From the NCBI RefSeq assembly GCF_900108065.1, contig NZ_FNVQ01000001.1, forward strand, positions 1,860,001 through 1,924,000: 64,000 nt of DNA. The letters run 5' to 3'. The position numbers were made by a program, and so were the translations under genes. The DNA comes from Marinobacterium lutimaris. Its GTDB lineage: Bacteria; Pseudomonadota; Gammaproteobacteria; Pseudomonadales; Balneatricaceae. Of this stretch, positions 19,155 through 28,329 are shown in pieces (position 1 is the stretch's first letter; the number at the start of each line of letters is the position of its first letter). The notes under the pieces were generated by a model, which was not told where the DNA came from, searched no databases, and saw only the letters and a program-made list of their open reading frames with translations.

Positions 19155-19751
19155 ATGGGTACCGTACTGACAGCAATTATTGTCCTGTTACTGCTTGCCG
19201 CCGCCTTCGGTGTGCTGCTGGGCTATGCCTCCGTGCGCTTCAAGGTGGAAGGCAACCCTATCGTCGACCAGATCGACGCTATCCTGCCGCAGACTCAGTG
19301 CGGCCAGTGCGGCTATCCCGGCTGCCGCCCCTACGCCGAAGCGATCTCCAACGGCGATGCGATCAACAAGTGCCCTCCCGGTGGTCAGAGCACCATCGAG
19401 GCGCTGGCCGATCTGCTCGATGTTGAAGCGGTGCCGCTGGACTCAGAACACGGCGAGGAAAAACCCAAGTCTGTCGCCTTTATCCGCGAAGACGAGTGCA
19501 TCGGCTGCACCAAATGCATCCAGGCCTGCCCTGTAGATGCCATCCTTGGCGCCGCCAAGCAGATGCACACCGTTATTACTACTGAATGCACCGGCTGCGA
19601 CCTCTGTGTCGAGCCCTGCCCGGTTGACTGTATCGACATGATCCCGATTGAAACCACACCGAACACCTGGAAGTGGCCGGAACCGCCGGCTCCCATGGAC
19701 CTGATCGCCACCGACCGCGGCCGCGGCCTGGCCACCTCGGAGGTCCACTGA
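19155..19751 (+). CDS. rsxB: Rsx/Rnf complex subunit B (Fe-S ferredoxin)
   Basis: This 198-residue protein has an N-terminal membrane anchor (residues 5-25), then a CxxCxxxxC-type 4Fe-4S module (CGQCGYPGC, with a later Cys in KCPPGG) and two ferredoxin-type clusters, [12 protein letters not shown] and [12 protein letters not shown]. It passes electrons between the soluble ferredoxin side and the membrane subunits. It begins 9 bases after rsxA and its stop codon overlaps the rsxC start (TGATG). Length is close to E. coli RsxB (192). Confidence 0.95.
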   Translation: MGTVLTAIIVLLLLAAAFGVLLGYASVRFKVEGNPIVDQIDAILPQTQCGQCGYPGCRPYAEAISNGDAINKCPPGGQSTIEALADLLDVEAVPLDSEHGEEKPKSVAFIREDECIGCTKCIQACPVDAILGAAKQMHTVITTECTGCDLCVEPCPVDCIDMIPIETTPNTWKWPEPPAPMDLIATDRGRGLATSEVH

Positions 19752-22108
19752 TGTCACAGGTGTTCTCTTTTCACGGCGGTATCCATCCGCCGGAAAACAA
19801 GAAGCAGTCGACCCGCGCGCCGATCGGCAAGGCGCCGCTGCCGAAACAGCTGGTGCTGCCGATGCAGCAGCATATCGGCGGCCCCGCCGATCCACTGGTC
19901 AAGGTGGGCGACAGCGTACTCAAGGGCCAGTTGATAGCAGAGCCTATCGGCCGTATCAGCGCCGCCGTGCACGCCCCGACATCCGGCAAGGTAGTGGATA
20001 TCGCCCACTACCCTATTCCTCACGCCTCTGGTCTGAGTGGTGAGTGTGTCGTTATCGAGACCGATGGCGAAGATCGCTGGATCGAACATGAAGGGATCGC
20101 CGACTACAAGGCGATTGAGCGTGCGCAACTGACCGAGCATATCCGCGCCAGCGGTATCTCCGGCATGGGCGGCGCCGGCTTCCCTACCGATGTGAAGCTG
20201 CACCTGGGTGATAACCATATCGTCAATACGCTGATCATCAACGCCGCCGAATGCGAGCCGTACATCACCGCCGACGATATGCTGATGCGTGAGCGTCCGC
20301 ACGAGATCATCGGCGGGATCGAGATCATTGCCCACCTGCTGCGCCCGAGCCATATCCTGATCGGCATCGAGGACAACAAGACCAACGCCATCCACGCACT
20401 GGAAGCGGCGGTCAAGCACTGCGACCTCAATATCGACATCATCGTGGTACCCACCAAGTACCCGTCCGGCGGCGAGCGCCAGCTGATCAAGCTACTCACC
20501 GACATCGAGGTTCCGGCGGGTAAAATCCCAGCGGATATCGGTATCGTCTGCCAGAATGTGGGCACCACCTCTGCCGTTTACCGGGCGGTGCACAAGGGCG
20601 AACCGCTGATTTCCCGTATCGTCACAGTGACCGGCGACGCGGTGCGTCATCCAAAGAACCTTGAGGTTCTGCTCGGCACCCCGTTCAGCAGCCTGCTGGA
20701 AGCCTGCGACCTGCGCCCGGAAGCGCTGTCACGCCTGGTGATGGGCGGCCCGATGATGGGTGTTACCGTCGATAACGACCGCATTCCCGTCATCAAAACC
20801 ACCAACTGCCTGATCGCCGCCACCAAACAGGAGATGCCGCCAGCCCCTCCAGCCCAGGCCTGCATCCGCTGTGGTATGTGCGAACAGGCCTGCCCGGCAG
20901 ACCTGCTGCCGCAGCAGCTGTACTGGTTCTCCAAGGGACGCGAGTTCGACAAGGCCAAACACCACAACCTGTTTGACTGCATCGAGTGCGGCGCCTGCGC
21001 CTATGTCTGCCCCAGCAACATCCCGCTGGTGCAGTACTACCGCTTCGCCAAGTCGGAGATCCGCACCGAAGAACGCGAGCAGCAGAAGGCCGACCACGCC
21101 CGTGAACGCTTCGAAGCGCGCCAGGCCCGCCTGGACCGGGAGGCTGCCGAGAAGGAAGCCAAGCGCAAGGCGCGCGCCGCCGAAGCCGCCAAGGCTCAGG
21201 AAGCACGCAAGGCCGCCGCAGCCAAGCCCAAGGAAGAAGCTGCCGCCACCGCTACCGCCGCGCCCGACATCAAACAGCTGAAGACGGCCGCAGCCGTCGC
21301 ACGCACCAAGCTGAAAAAAGCGCAGAAAGCCTTTGATGAAGCCGCCGCCGGCAACAGCGAAGGCCTGGCCGAGCTGGAGCAGGCACTGAACGAGGCGCGC
21401 CTCAAAGCCGAGGAAGCGGAAAAAGCGCTTTCCGCAGGCTCCCCGGCACCCGCCGAGGGCGGCGACGCCGAGCTCAAGCAGCTGAAAGTCGCGGCCGCCG
21501 TTGCTCGCACCAAGCTGAAGAAAGCCCAGGACGCGCTGAAAAACGCTGAAGACAAGGGTCTGGAAGGGATCGATAAACTGCGCGCCACGGTAGAAGCCCT
21601 GGAACAAAAAGCCGACGAGGCGCAAAAGGCCTTCGACGCCGCGCAGCCTGCCGATGCGGCCGCGAAGCAGGAATCCGCGCCGAAAGAAACGCCCGCCAAG
21701 GCCGAACCTGCCGCTGAGCCTGCCCTGGATGCCAAGGCGCTGAAACAGCAGGTATCGATCATGCGCACCAAGCTGAAAAAAGCGGAAACAGCGCTGGAAG
21801 CCGCCGAAAGCGACGAGGAGCGCTCCTCACTGCAGGCCGATGTCGACGATCTGAAAAAGCGCTTTGACGAAGCCACCGAAGCGTTCAACAAGGTTGAAAA
21901 GGCCAAGATGGACGCCGCAGCCCAGGCCGGCATAGACCTGAAGCAGTTGCGCATCGACGCCGCCATGGCCAAAGCTGCGATCACCAAGGGTGAACGCGCC
22001 TTGAAAAAGGCCGAAGCCGACGACGAGCGCGCCCAGATCGAGCAGGAGCTGGTCGCCGCCCAGGCGAAATCGGACGAACTGCACAAAACGCTGAGCCAGT
22101 ATGACTAA
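19751..22108 (+). CDS. rsxC: Rsx/Rnf complex subunit C with repeated Ala/Lys coiled-coil tail
   Basis: This 785-residue peripheral subunit of the Rsx/Rnf complex binds NADH/FMN and two 4Fe-4S clusters. The N-terminal barrel (GGIHPPENK) is followed by the NADH/FMN region, then CIRCGMCEQACP and CIECGACAYVCP near residues 374 and 413. From about residue 440 the sequence is Ala/Lys/Glu-rich and predicted coiled coil. It contains four copies of a unit starting with LK-x-AAAVARTKLKKA or a variant, about 60-75 residues apart (near 509, 575, 664 and 735). Long repetitive tails are known in enterobacterial RsxC and vary between species. Confidence 0.93.
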   Translation: MSQVFSFHGGIHPPENKKQSTRAPIGKAPLPKQLVLPMQQHIGGPADPLVKVGDSVLKGQLIAEPIGRISAAVHAPTSGKVVDIAHYPIPHASGLSGECVVIETDGEDRWIEHEGIADYKAIERAQLTEHIRASGISGMGGAGFPTDVKLHLGDNHIVNTLIINAAECEPYITADDMLMRERPHEIIGGIEIIAHLLRPSHILIGIEDNKTNAIHALEAAVKHCDLNIDIIVVPTKYPSGGERQLIKLLTDIEVPAGKIPADIGIVCQNVGTTSAVYRAVHKGEPLISRIVTVTGDAVRHPKNLEVLLGTPFSSLLEACDLRPEALSRLVMGGPMMGVTVDNDRIPVIKTTNCLIAATKQEMPPAPPAQACIRCGMCEQACPADLLPQQLYWFSKGREFDKAKHHNLFDCIECGACAYVCPSNIPLVQYYRFAKSEIRTEEREQQKADHARERFEARQARLDREAAEKEAKRKARAAEAAKAQEARKAAAAKPKEEAAATATAAPDIKQLKTAAAVARTKLKKAQKAFDEAAAGNSEGLAELEQALNEARLKAEEAEKALSAGSPAPAEGGDAELKQLKVAAAVARTKLKKAQDALKNAEDKGLEGIDKLRATVEALEQKADEAQKAFDAAQPADAAAKQESAPKETPAKAEPAAEPALDAKALKQQVSIMRTKLKKAETALEAAESDEERSSLQADVDDLKKRFDEATEAFNKVEKAKMDAAAQAGIDLKQLRIDAAMAKAAITKGERALKKAEADDERAQIEQELVAAQAKSDELHKTLSQYD

Positions 22109-22136
22109 CCTTTTTCTGCCACAGGAATTTTGACCG

Positions 22137-23195
22137 ATGGCACTGATACACCTGAGTTCGCCTCACGTATCCAAAGCCAACAGCACCGCCAACGTTATGC
22201 GTCTGGTGCTGCTGGCCACCCTGCCCGGCATCCTTGCGATGACGGTATTTTTCGGCTGGGGAACGCTGATCCAGATCGTGCTTGCCTCGGTACTGGCGCT
22301 GGCGTTTGAAGCCGCCGTTCTGAAACTGCGTAAACGCCCGGTGGGATTTTTCCTTTCGGATGGCAGCGCACTGGTCACCGCGGTACTGCTTGCAGTGGCG
22401 ATTCCGCCCTTCTCCGCCTGGTGGGTCACCGCGACCGGTATTTTCTTTGCCATTGTTATCTCCAAGCAGCTCTATGGCGGCCTGGGCAACAACCCGTTCA
22501 ACCCGGCTATGGTGGCCTATGCATTGCTGCTGGTCTCCTTCCCCGTTGAGATGACCCGTTGGACCGCACCGATCACACAGAACGGCGAAGGCTGGCATGT
22601 GGCCGGTTTCCTCGACACCCTGCAGGTGATCTTCGGCAGCGTGGAGCAGCAGTGGTATGACTCGTTCACCGGCGCCACTCCACTGGATGTGCTCAAACAC
22701 CGTGCCGGGCTCACCACCGAAGAGCTCTGGCGTCAGTCTGATGTACTGATGAACGGCGTTGCCGCCTGGTACGCGATCAGCGCCGCCTGGTTTATGGGCG
22801 GTATCTTCCTGCTGTCACGCAAGATCTTCACCTGGCACGCACCGCTGTCGATGCTGGTGGCCCTGTTCCTGATGGCAAGCATGTTCTACGGCTTTGATCC
22901 GGACAACTACGTCAGCCCGATCGTTCACCTGGGCGTGGGCGCCACCATGCTGGGTGCGTTCTTTATCGTCACCGACCCGGTGTCATCGGCGACCAGTAAC
23001 CGCGGCAAGATCATCTATGGCGCCCTGATTGGCGTGATGATCTACATCATCCGCACCTGGGGTAACTATCCGGACGCCGTGGCGTTCTCGGTGCTGCTGA
23101 TGAACCTCTGCGCACCCTTTATCGACCAGTACACCCAGCCGCGCACCTACGGCCACAAGAAAGCGAACCGCGGCACGAAAGGAAAGAACCAATGA
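22137..23195 (+). CDS. rsxD: Rsx/Rnf complex subunit D
   Basis: This 352-residue inner-membrane subunit is related to NqrB and has about ten hydrophobic segments. FTGATPLDVL near residue 180 contains the Thr that receives a phosphoester-bound FMN in this family. GGLGNNPFNPAMV and the C-terminal FIVTDPVSSATSNRGKI are also conserved. Its stop overlaps the rsxG start (ATGA at 23192-23195), so translation of the two is coupled. Confidence 0.95.
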   Translation: MALIHLSSPHVSKANSTANVMRLVLLATLPGILAMTVFFGWGTLIQIVLASVLALAFEAAVLKLRKRPVGFFLSDGSALVTAVLLAVAIPPFSAWWVTATGIFFAIVISKQLYGGLGNNPFNPAMVAYALLLVSFPVEMTRWTAPITQNGEGWHVAGFLDTLQVIFGSVEQQWYDSFTGATPLDVLKHRAGLTTEELWRQSDVLMNGVAAWYAISAAWFMGGIFLLSRKIFTWHAPLSMLVALFLMASMFYGFDPDNYVSPIVHLGVGATMLGAFFIVTDPVSSATSNRGKIIYGALIGVMIYIIRTWGNYPDAVAFSVLLMNLCAPFIDQYTQPRTYGHKKANRGTKGKNQ

Positions 23196-23848
23196 ATACA
23201 GAGATGTTTGCCGCCCTACGTCGCAGCACTCTGGGTATCGCCGTCTTCGCAGTAGTCACCGCCGGCGTCATAGCCGTCACCCAGGTGGCCACAAGCGAAC
23301 GCATTGCCGACAACATCGCTCAGGCAGAAGCCCGTGCGCTGTATGAGATTGTGCCCCGTTCGGTGGACGATCAGCTGCATGAACATCGCATCCCGTTCGA
23401 CGCCCCGGAACTGGATCTGGCACAACCACGCGAAGCCTGGCAGGCGATCGTGGATGGCGAGGTAAAAACCGTGATCATGCCGGTGGTCGCACCCGACGGC
23501 TACAGCGGTGATATCCATCTGCTGGTGGGCATCAACAGCGACGCAACGGTCGCAGGCGTGCGGGTACTGTCGCACAAGGAAACACCGGGGCTTGGCGACA
23601 AGATCGAACCCTCCAAGTCAAACTGGCTGGAAGGTTTTGTCGGCAAGACCCAGAGCGGCCCCGGCGATGACAGCTGGGCAGTGCAAAAAGATGGCGGTCA
23701 GTTTGACCAGTTTACCGGCGCCACCATCACGCCACGCGCCGTGGTTAACGCCACGGGGCGCGCCATACAGTATTTCCGTGCCCACAAGGCACGCCTGCTC
23801 ACACCGGCCACCGAATCCGCCGGACAAGAAGGGAGCAACGCATCATGA
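23192..23848 (+). CDS. rsxG: Rsx/Rnf complex subunit G
   Basis: This 218-residue subunit has one N-terminal membrane span (about 13-32) and a periplasmic FMN-binding domain. The covalent FMN site is [12 protein letters not shown] near residue 171, with [12 protein letters not shown] upstream. It shuttles electrons with RsxD on the outer face of the membrane. It overlaps rsxD and rsxE by four bases at each end. Confidence 0.95.
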   Translation: MNTEMFAALRRSTLGIAVFAVVTAGVIAVTQVATSERIADNIAQAEARALYEIVPRSVDDQLHEHRIPFDAPELDLAQPREAWQAIVDGEVKTVIMPVVAPDGYSGDIHLLVGINSDATVAGVRVLSHKETPGLGDKIEPSKSNWLEGFVGKTQSGPGDDSWAVQKDGGQFDQFTGATITPRAVVNATGRAIQYFRAHKARLLTPATESAGQEGSNAS

Positions 23849-24552
23849 GCGTGGATTACCGCAAGATCAGCCTGAATGGCCTCTGGCACAACAACCCGGC
23901 ACTGGTACAGCTGCTCGGCCTCTGCCCGCTGCTGGCCGTAACCAGTTCGGTGGTTAACGCCATCGGCCTGGGCGTAGCCAGCACCCTGGTCCTGACCAGC
24001 TCCAACCTTACCGTGTCACTGTTCCGACGCCTGGTACCGGAAACGGTTCGTCTGCCGATTTTCGTCATGATCATCGCCTCATTCGTAACCGCCATCGAAC
24101 TGCTGATGCAGGCGTTTACCTATGAGCTCTACCTGATCCTGGGCATCTTCATTCCGCTGATCGTGACCAACTGCGTGATCATGGGTCGCGCCGACGCTTT
24201 CGCCGCCAAGAACCCCGTCTCCGCCTCGGTGGTGGACGGCTTCATGATGAGCACCGGTTTCACCTGTGTTCTGGTATTGCTTGGCGCGATACGTGAAATT
24301 CTCGGTACCGGCGCCATCTTCGCCAACATGCATCTACTGTTTGGTGAAAGCGCACGCCACTGGACTATCACCCTGGCCGATAACTACGACGGCTTTCTGT
24401 TCGCCATCCTGCCGCCGGGTGCCTTCGTTGGCCTTGGACTGCTGATTGCACTCAAGAACGTCATCGACGCCCGTGCCGAACGTAAGCGTAAACAGATTCC
24501 GCTGACCGAAGCCAAGGAATCGGGCAGCAAACGCGTTCGAGTTACAGGCTAA
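23845..24552 (+). CDS. rsxE: Rsx/Rnf complex subunit E
   Basis: This 235-residue inner-membrane subunit is homologous to RsxA and Nqr[24 protein letters not shown] is the family start, and [16 protein letters not shown] carries the conserved Cys. It closes the rsxABCDGE cluster. In E. coli nth follows directly; here two signalling genes are placed between. A dyad, TGACAGT/ACTGTCA, lies at 24616-24635 in the gap after it. Confidence 0.95.
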   Translation: MSVDYRKISLNGLWHNNPALVQLLGLCPLLAVTSSVVNAIGLGVASTLVLTSSNLTVSLFRRLVPETVRLPIFVMIIASFVTAIELLMQAFTYELYLILGIFIPLIVTNCVIMGRADAFAAKNPVSASVVDGFMMSTGFTCVLVLLGAIREILGTGAIFANMHLLFGESARHWTITLADNYDGFLFAILPPGAFVGLGLLIALKNVIDARAERKRKQIPLTEAKESGSKRVRVTG

Positions 24553-24687
24553 CGGTTGACCACGGGGCCATAATCGATTCAAATGCCCACTGCCTTCAAT
24601 AGCGTCTCAAGGAAGTGACAGTCACAACACTGTCATAGTGGCGCCGGTTAACCGTTTTACGGCAAGCCACACCCTAAGGAGTTTTTG

Positions 24688-25689
24688 GTGAGCGCCCCGA
24701 TCCCCGTAGTAATCTGTGACGACTCCCCTCTCGCACGCAAGCAGATGATCCGTGCGCTGAAAGAATGGAATCTGAGCGTCACCGAAGCATCGCACGGCCT
24801 CGCCGCACTCGAGGCCGCACGCGCAGGTAAGGCACATCTCCTGTTCCTCGACCTGAACATGCCGATCATGGACGGCTACCAGGCGCTGGAGCGGATCCGC
24901 GCCCATGACCTGCCATCCATCGTTGTTGTCGTCTCTGGCGATGTGCAGCCGGAAGCGCGCAAGCGGGTACTCGAGATGGGGGCGATCGGCTTTATCCGTA
25001 AACCGATCGATACCGAAGCGGTACGTGACGCACTCGCCTCCTACGGCATTCTTCGCGAGCTCGAAGCCAGCCCCATAGACCAGCCGACACCAGCCCCACC
25101 CAATCAGACACTGGCACTGCAGGACTATTACCAGGAGCTCTCCAACATCGCCATGGGCGCCGCCGCAGAGCGCCTGGCCATGCTGCTGGACGTTTTCGTT
25201 CATCTGCCTATCCCGAGCGTACAGCTGATTGATGGCAAGGAGATCTCCGCACTCCTTGGGCAGCTACGCATCGAAGCAGGCAGCATAGACACCCTTTGCC
25301 AGGGCTTTCTGGGCGCCGGCATTTCCGGCGAGGCGATGCTGGTATTCGAGCAGCACAGCCTCGAGGATATTGGCCGCCTGATGCAGGTTGAAGGCGAGAT
25401 GACGCCACAGCTGAAGCGCGAACTGCTGATGGATATCGCCAATGTACTGATCAGCGCCTATCTTGGAGCCCTGGGTGAGCAGATCGAGGTTAACTTCAGC
25501 CAGGGGCCGCCGGTTATTCTGGACGGCTACTCCAATCCCTCCTCGTCCTCCGAACCGGAGCGCTGGCAGCAGACGCTGTGCATCGAGCTGGGGTATCGCA
25601 TCGAAGACTACGATATCGGCTGCAAACTCCTGCTACTATTTACCGAAGACTCGCTTGCGGCCCTCCAGGAAAGGACAAACCACCTCTGA
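24688..25689 (+). CDS. Response regulator: CheY-like receiver fused to CheC/CheX-like domain
   Basis: This 333-residue protein begins with a receiver domain (about 5-120) with the acidic pair DD at 11-12, phospho-acceptor Asp55 in LFLDLNMPIMDGY and the conserved Lys in IRKPID. After a Pro-rich linker, residues about 145-330 resemble the CheC/CheX/FliY fold (ALQDYYQELSNIAMGAAAERLA, then ELLMDIANVLISAYLGAL). Proteins of this fold dephosphorylate CheY-P or respond to it. GTG 24688 is 6 bases from AAGGAG, better than the TTG at 24685. Its stop overlaps the start of the next gene, so the pair is a unit. Confidence 0.85.
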   Translation: MSAPIPVVICDDSPLARKQMIRALKEWNLSVTEASHGLAALEAARAGKAHLLFLDLNMPIMDGYQALERIRAHDLPSIVVVVSGDVQPEARKRVLEMGAIGFIRKPIDTEAVRDALASYGILRELEASPIDQPTPAPPNQTLALQDYYQELSNIAMGAAAERLAMLLDVFVHLPIPSVQLIDGKEISALLGQLRIEAGSIDTLCQGFLGAGISGEAMLVFEQHSLEDIGRLMQVEGEMTPQLKRELLMDIANVLISAYLGALGEQIEVNFSQGPPVILDGYSNPSSSSEPERWQQTLCIELGYRIEDYDIGCKLLLLFTEDSLAALQERTNHL

Positions 25690-26648
25690 TGAGCGACTCC
25701 CTCAGCACTGCGGCAATCGATCAGCTGCACTGGCAAACCGAGCTTCTGCAAAACCTGGATGTGGGCCTGTTGATCCTGGATCGGGACTATCGGGTGCAGC
25801 TCTGGAACCAGTTTATGGTCAACCACTCCGGTATGAGGGAAAAGAGCGTCATCAACCAATCGATCTTCTCGCTGTTCCCGGAGCTGCCGGAAAACTGGCT
25901 AAAGAGAAAGACGCAGTCGGTATTTATGCTGCGCAACCGGTCATTCATTACCTGGCAGGAACGTACAGCGCTGTTTAACTTTAAATCCGACCGCCCATTT
26001 ACCGGCAACGTCGGTCAGATGTACCAGAACGTAACGCTGATTCCTCTCAGCGGGCCCGATGGAGCGGTCACCCATGTCGGCATTATCATCTACGACATGA
26101 CCGATGCCGCCATCAGCCAGCAGCAACTGGCGAGCGCCAACAAGAACCTGCAAAGCCTCAGCCGCACCGATCGCCTGACCCGACTGAACAACCGAGGTCA
26201 CTGGGAAGAGTGCCTGGAGCGAGAGTACAAGCGCTTCCTGCGCAGCAACCAGCCCGGCTGCCTGGTTATGCTGGACATCGATCATTTCAAACAGATCAAC
26301 GACACCTACGGCCACCCCGCAGGTGACCGCGCGATCATCGCTCTCTCGGACCTGATCCGGCACCACATCCGCGCCACCGACATAGCGGGACGCTACGGCG
26401 GCGAAGAGTTTGCCATCCTGCTGCCAGACACCACAGACAGCCAGGCCGAAGTGCTCGCCGAACGCCTGCGACTTGCCGTGCAGTCACTGGAAATCACCTA
26501 CCGCGAACAGAGCTTTGTCTTTACCGTCAGCCTCGGCATCGCTCAGGCGGCAGTGGATGATTCTGACCATGACCATTGGCTAAGGCGGGCAGATCAGGCA
26601 CTCTATCAATCCAAAATCCAGGGCCGCGACCAGACCACCGTACTTTAA
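25689..26648 (+). CDS. Diguanylate cyclase with PAS sensor domain
   Basis: This 319-residue protein has a PAS-like sensor domain (about 15-140; LLQNLDVGLLILDRDYRVQLWN is a typical PAS start), a short coiled linker and a GGDEF domain with an intact GGEEF at 237-241. An RxxD inhibitory site (RATD, 228-231) lies exactly five residues before it, so product feedback is likely. It should make cyclic di-GMP from GTP. It overlaps the CheY-CheC-like gene by one base, which suggests that the receiver protein controls or is controlled by this enzyme. No membrane segment is seen. Confidence 0.9.
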   Translation: MSDSLSTAAIDQLHWQTELLQNLDVGLLILDRDYRVQLWNQFMVNHSGMREKSVINQSIFSLFPELPENWLKRKTQSVFMLRNRSFITWQERTALFNFKSDRPFTGNVGQMYQNVTLIPLSGPDGAVTHVGIIIYDMTDAAISQQQLASANKNLQSLSRTDRLTRLNNRGHWEECLEREYKRFLRSNQPGCLVMLDIDHFKQINDTYGHPAGDRAIIALSDLIRHHIRATDIAGRYGGEEFAILLPDTTDSQAEVLAERLRLAVQSLEITYREQSFVFTVSLGIAQAAVDDSDHDHWLRRADQALYQSKIQGRDQTTVL

Positions 26649-26755
26649 GGCAGGTCATTTCGAGACGACTTGTTTAGAGAAGACTCACCGAGAAACAAGC
26701 AAGAGACTCACGAGCGATCTCAGGCGGCCGAACTATTCACAGCCAGTAGCAGCAA

Positions 26756-27394
26756 ATGAACGCCGAAAAACGCCACCAGATTTTCACCCGCCTGCGGGAC
26801 GCCAACCCCAACCCCACCACCGAGCTCGCCTACAGCACCCCGTTTGAGCTGCTGGTAGCCGTAACCCTGTCGGCACAAGCCACGGATGTGGGTGTCAACA
26901 AAGCCACCGCTAAGCTATTCCCGGTAGCCAATACGCCGCAGGCGATTTTTGACCTGGGCGTTGACGGCCTCAAGTCTTATATCAAGACCATCGGCCTGTA
27001 TAACAGCAAGGCGGAGAACGTCATCAAAACCTGCCGCATCCTGCTGGATGAACATGGCGGCGAAGTCCCGGAAACCCGTGAAGCGCTGGAGAAACTGCCC
27101 GGCGTCGGCCGCAAGACCGCCAACGTGGTGCTGAACACCGCTTTTGGACAGCCGACCATGGCCGTGGATACGCATATATTCCGCGTTTCCAACCGTACCC
27201 GCATCGCGCCCGGAAAGACTGTTCTGGAAGTGGAAAAGAAGCTGCTGCGCTTCGTCCCCAAGGAGTTTCTCCACGACGCCCATCACTGGCTGATTCTGCA
27301 CGGTCGCTACGTCTGCACGGCACGCAAACCACGCTGTGGCGCCTGCACCATCGAAGACCTGTGTGAATTCAAGGAGAAGAGAGAATACGCCTGA
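26756..27394 (+). CDS. nth: Endonuclease III
   Basis: This 212-residue DNA glycosylase/AP lyase removes oxidised pyrimidines. The helix-hairpin-helix LPGVGRKTANVV carries catalytic Lys120, and Asp138 follows in MAVDTH; both numbers equal those of E. coli. The C-terminal 4Fe-4S cluster has Cys at 187, 194, 197 and 203 (C-x6-C-x2-C-x5-C). It follows the signalling pair after about 110 bases. The ribosome-binding site is weak. The rsx-nth linkage is conserved in many gammaproteobacteria. Confidence 0.96.
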   Translation: MNAEKRHQIFTRLRDANPNPTTELAYSTPFELLVAVTLSAQATDVGVNKATAKLFPVANTPQAIFDLGVDGLKSYIKTIGLYNSKAENVIKTCRILLDEHGGEVPETREALEKLPGVGRKTANVVLNTAFGQPTMAVDTHIFRVSNRTRIAPGKTVLEVEKKLLRFVPKEFLHDAHHWLILHGRYVCTARKPRCGACTIEDLCEFKEKREYA

Positions 27395-27420
27395 GGATAA
27401 GCCGAGTTATACCCAGAAGC

Positions 27421-27429
27421 TGTGGATAA
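27421..27429 (-). promoter_or_regulatory. Perfect DnaA-box 9-mer
   Basis: TGTGGATAA on the plus strand is the complement of the consensus TTATCCACA. A near match (GGTGGATAA) is at 27603-27611, and the DNA between is very AT-rich. One perfect box in 64 kb can arise by chance, so function is uncertain. Confidence 0.35.
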
Positions 27430-27458
27430 AACTGTGAAGAACCACTGATAAAACAGCC

Positions 27459-27484
27459 CCAGCGGGCATGCCTGCTGGCTTTGT
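27459..27484 (+). terminator. Terminator-like hairpin after nth
   Basis: CCAGCGGG (27459-27466) pairs with CCTGCTGG (27471-27478, one G-T pair) around CATG, followed by CTTTGTT. It sits 64 bases after the nth stop. Confidence 0.6.
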
Positions 27485-28043
27485 TACAGAATGGTTTTTT
27501 ATTAGACAGGTAGCTTTAAGCCATTGATTTAGATAAATAAAACACAAATAAAATATAAAAATCAAGGCTTGACATGAATTATTTTAAAATCTCTTTGCAA
27601 GCGGTGGATAAGCCCCCACCACTCCCCCTCTCGAACGCACTAGGGCAGAACCCCGCCGCATCCAAAACAGTGCAGTCAGACAAGAACCTCTCAAACTCGC
27701 CACCAGCAGGGCCAGAAAGGCTCTATTTTAGTGATTTTCAGCGCACAGAAATGAAGCCTCGCTTTACTCACAGTTTCTGTTGATAGATTGGTGGACAAAT
27801 TCTGGAGAGATGGCGCCAGGCAGCATGATTACTGCGTTTCAGCAGATTGCAGAAAAATAGACCAGAAATTTATAAACCTTTATTTTCAATAGGTTATAAA
27901 TAAAAAGACAGATTCTACAGACTTATTAAGCCCCGTTCACACAGATCCCGCCAAAAGCTCGGTGCTTGTGAAAAAGTCAACGGCCTAGCGTCAAAACAAG
28001 AGCAATTGAGTGGTAGAAAAGGAAGCTTGTGACAGAGATCAAC
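27485..28043. other. AT-rich gene-poor region between nth and yfaE
   Basis: No convincing gene is seen. A frame at 27574-27783 (69 codons) has AAGG upstream but no recognisable pattern, so I leave it out. The stretch 27480-27600 is strongly AT-rich. TTATAAACC and GGTTATAA (27871-27899) form an AT-rich dyad. The region separates two genes that converge. Confidence 0.5.
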
Positions 28044-28063
28044 GCCCGACTTAGGAGTCGGGC
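28044..28063 (-). terminator. Hairpin overlapping the yfaE stop codon
   Basis: GCCCGAC and GTCGGGC form a perfect 7-bp stem; the loop holds the yfaE stop codon. No T-run follows on the minus strand, so a role in 3' end stability is as likely as termination. Confidence 0.5.
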
Positions 28064-28317
28064 ATTTCGATCTCGATATGCGTTGCCGGGCGACAACAGC
28101 AGGTAAGGATTTCGTCATCGTCCAGGTCAACGAGGCTGTCCTGTACGTATTCCACTTCGCCATCGATCAGGCGCACCTTACAGCAGCCGCAGTAACCACC
28201 GCGGCAGTTGTAAGGCGCCGGGATCTCCTGGGCTTCCAGCGCATCCAGCAGAGAAAACTCGTACTGGTAAAAGAAGGTGTGGAAATTACTGACCTTTATT
28301 CGCGGGATACCAGACAT
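28051..28317 (-). CDS. yfaE: Class I ribonucleotide reductase maintenance ferredoxin YfaE
   Basis: This 88-residue 2Fe-2S ferredoxin reduces the NrdB di-iron site so that the tyrosyl radical can be rebuilt. The plant-type cluster motif is YNCRGGYCGCCKV (Cys at about 38, 43 and 46) with the fourth Cys in ILTCCCRPA. It starts 12 bases after nrdB, as in E. coli. Its AAGGGG ribosome-binding site can pair with CCCC just before the ATG, which could lower translation relative to nrdB. Confidence 0.9.
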   Translation of the reverse strand: MSGIPRIKVSNFHTFFYQYEFSLLDALEAQEIPAPYNCRGGYCGCCKVRLIDGEVEYVQDSLVDLDDDEILTCCCRPATHIEIEMPDS

Positions 28318-28329
28318 GGGGACTACCCC

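Noticed and set aside
18564-24552. Nif-specific Rnf (rnf1) operon
   Set aside because: Linkage to nth and lack of any nif neighbour or NifA site upstream fit the housekeeping Rsx type, despite the nifX gene 24 kb away.
27574-27783. 69-codon frame with an AAGG upstream
   Set aside because: No protein pattern, unusual Pro/Ser-rich composition, in an AT-rich gap. It could be real but the support is too thin.
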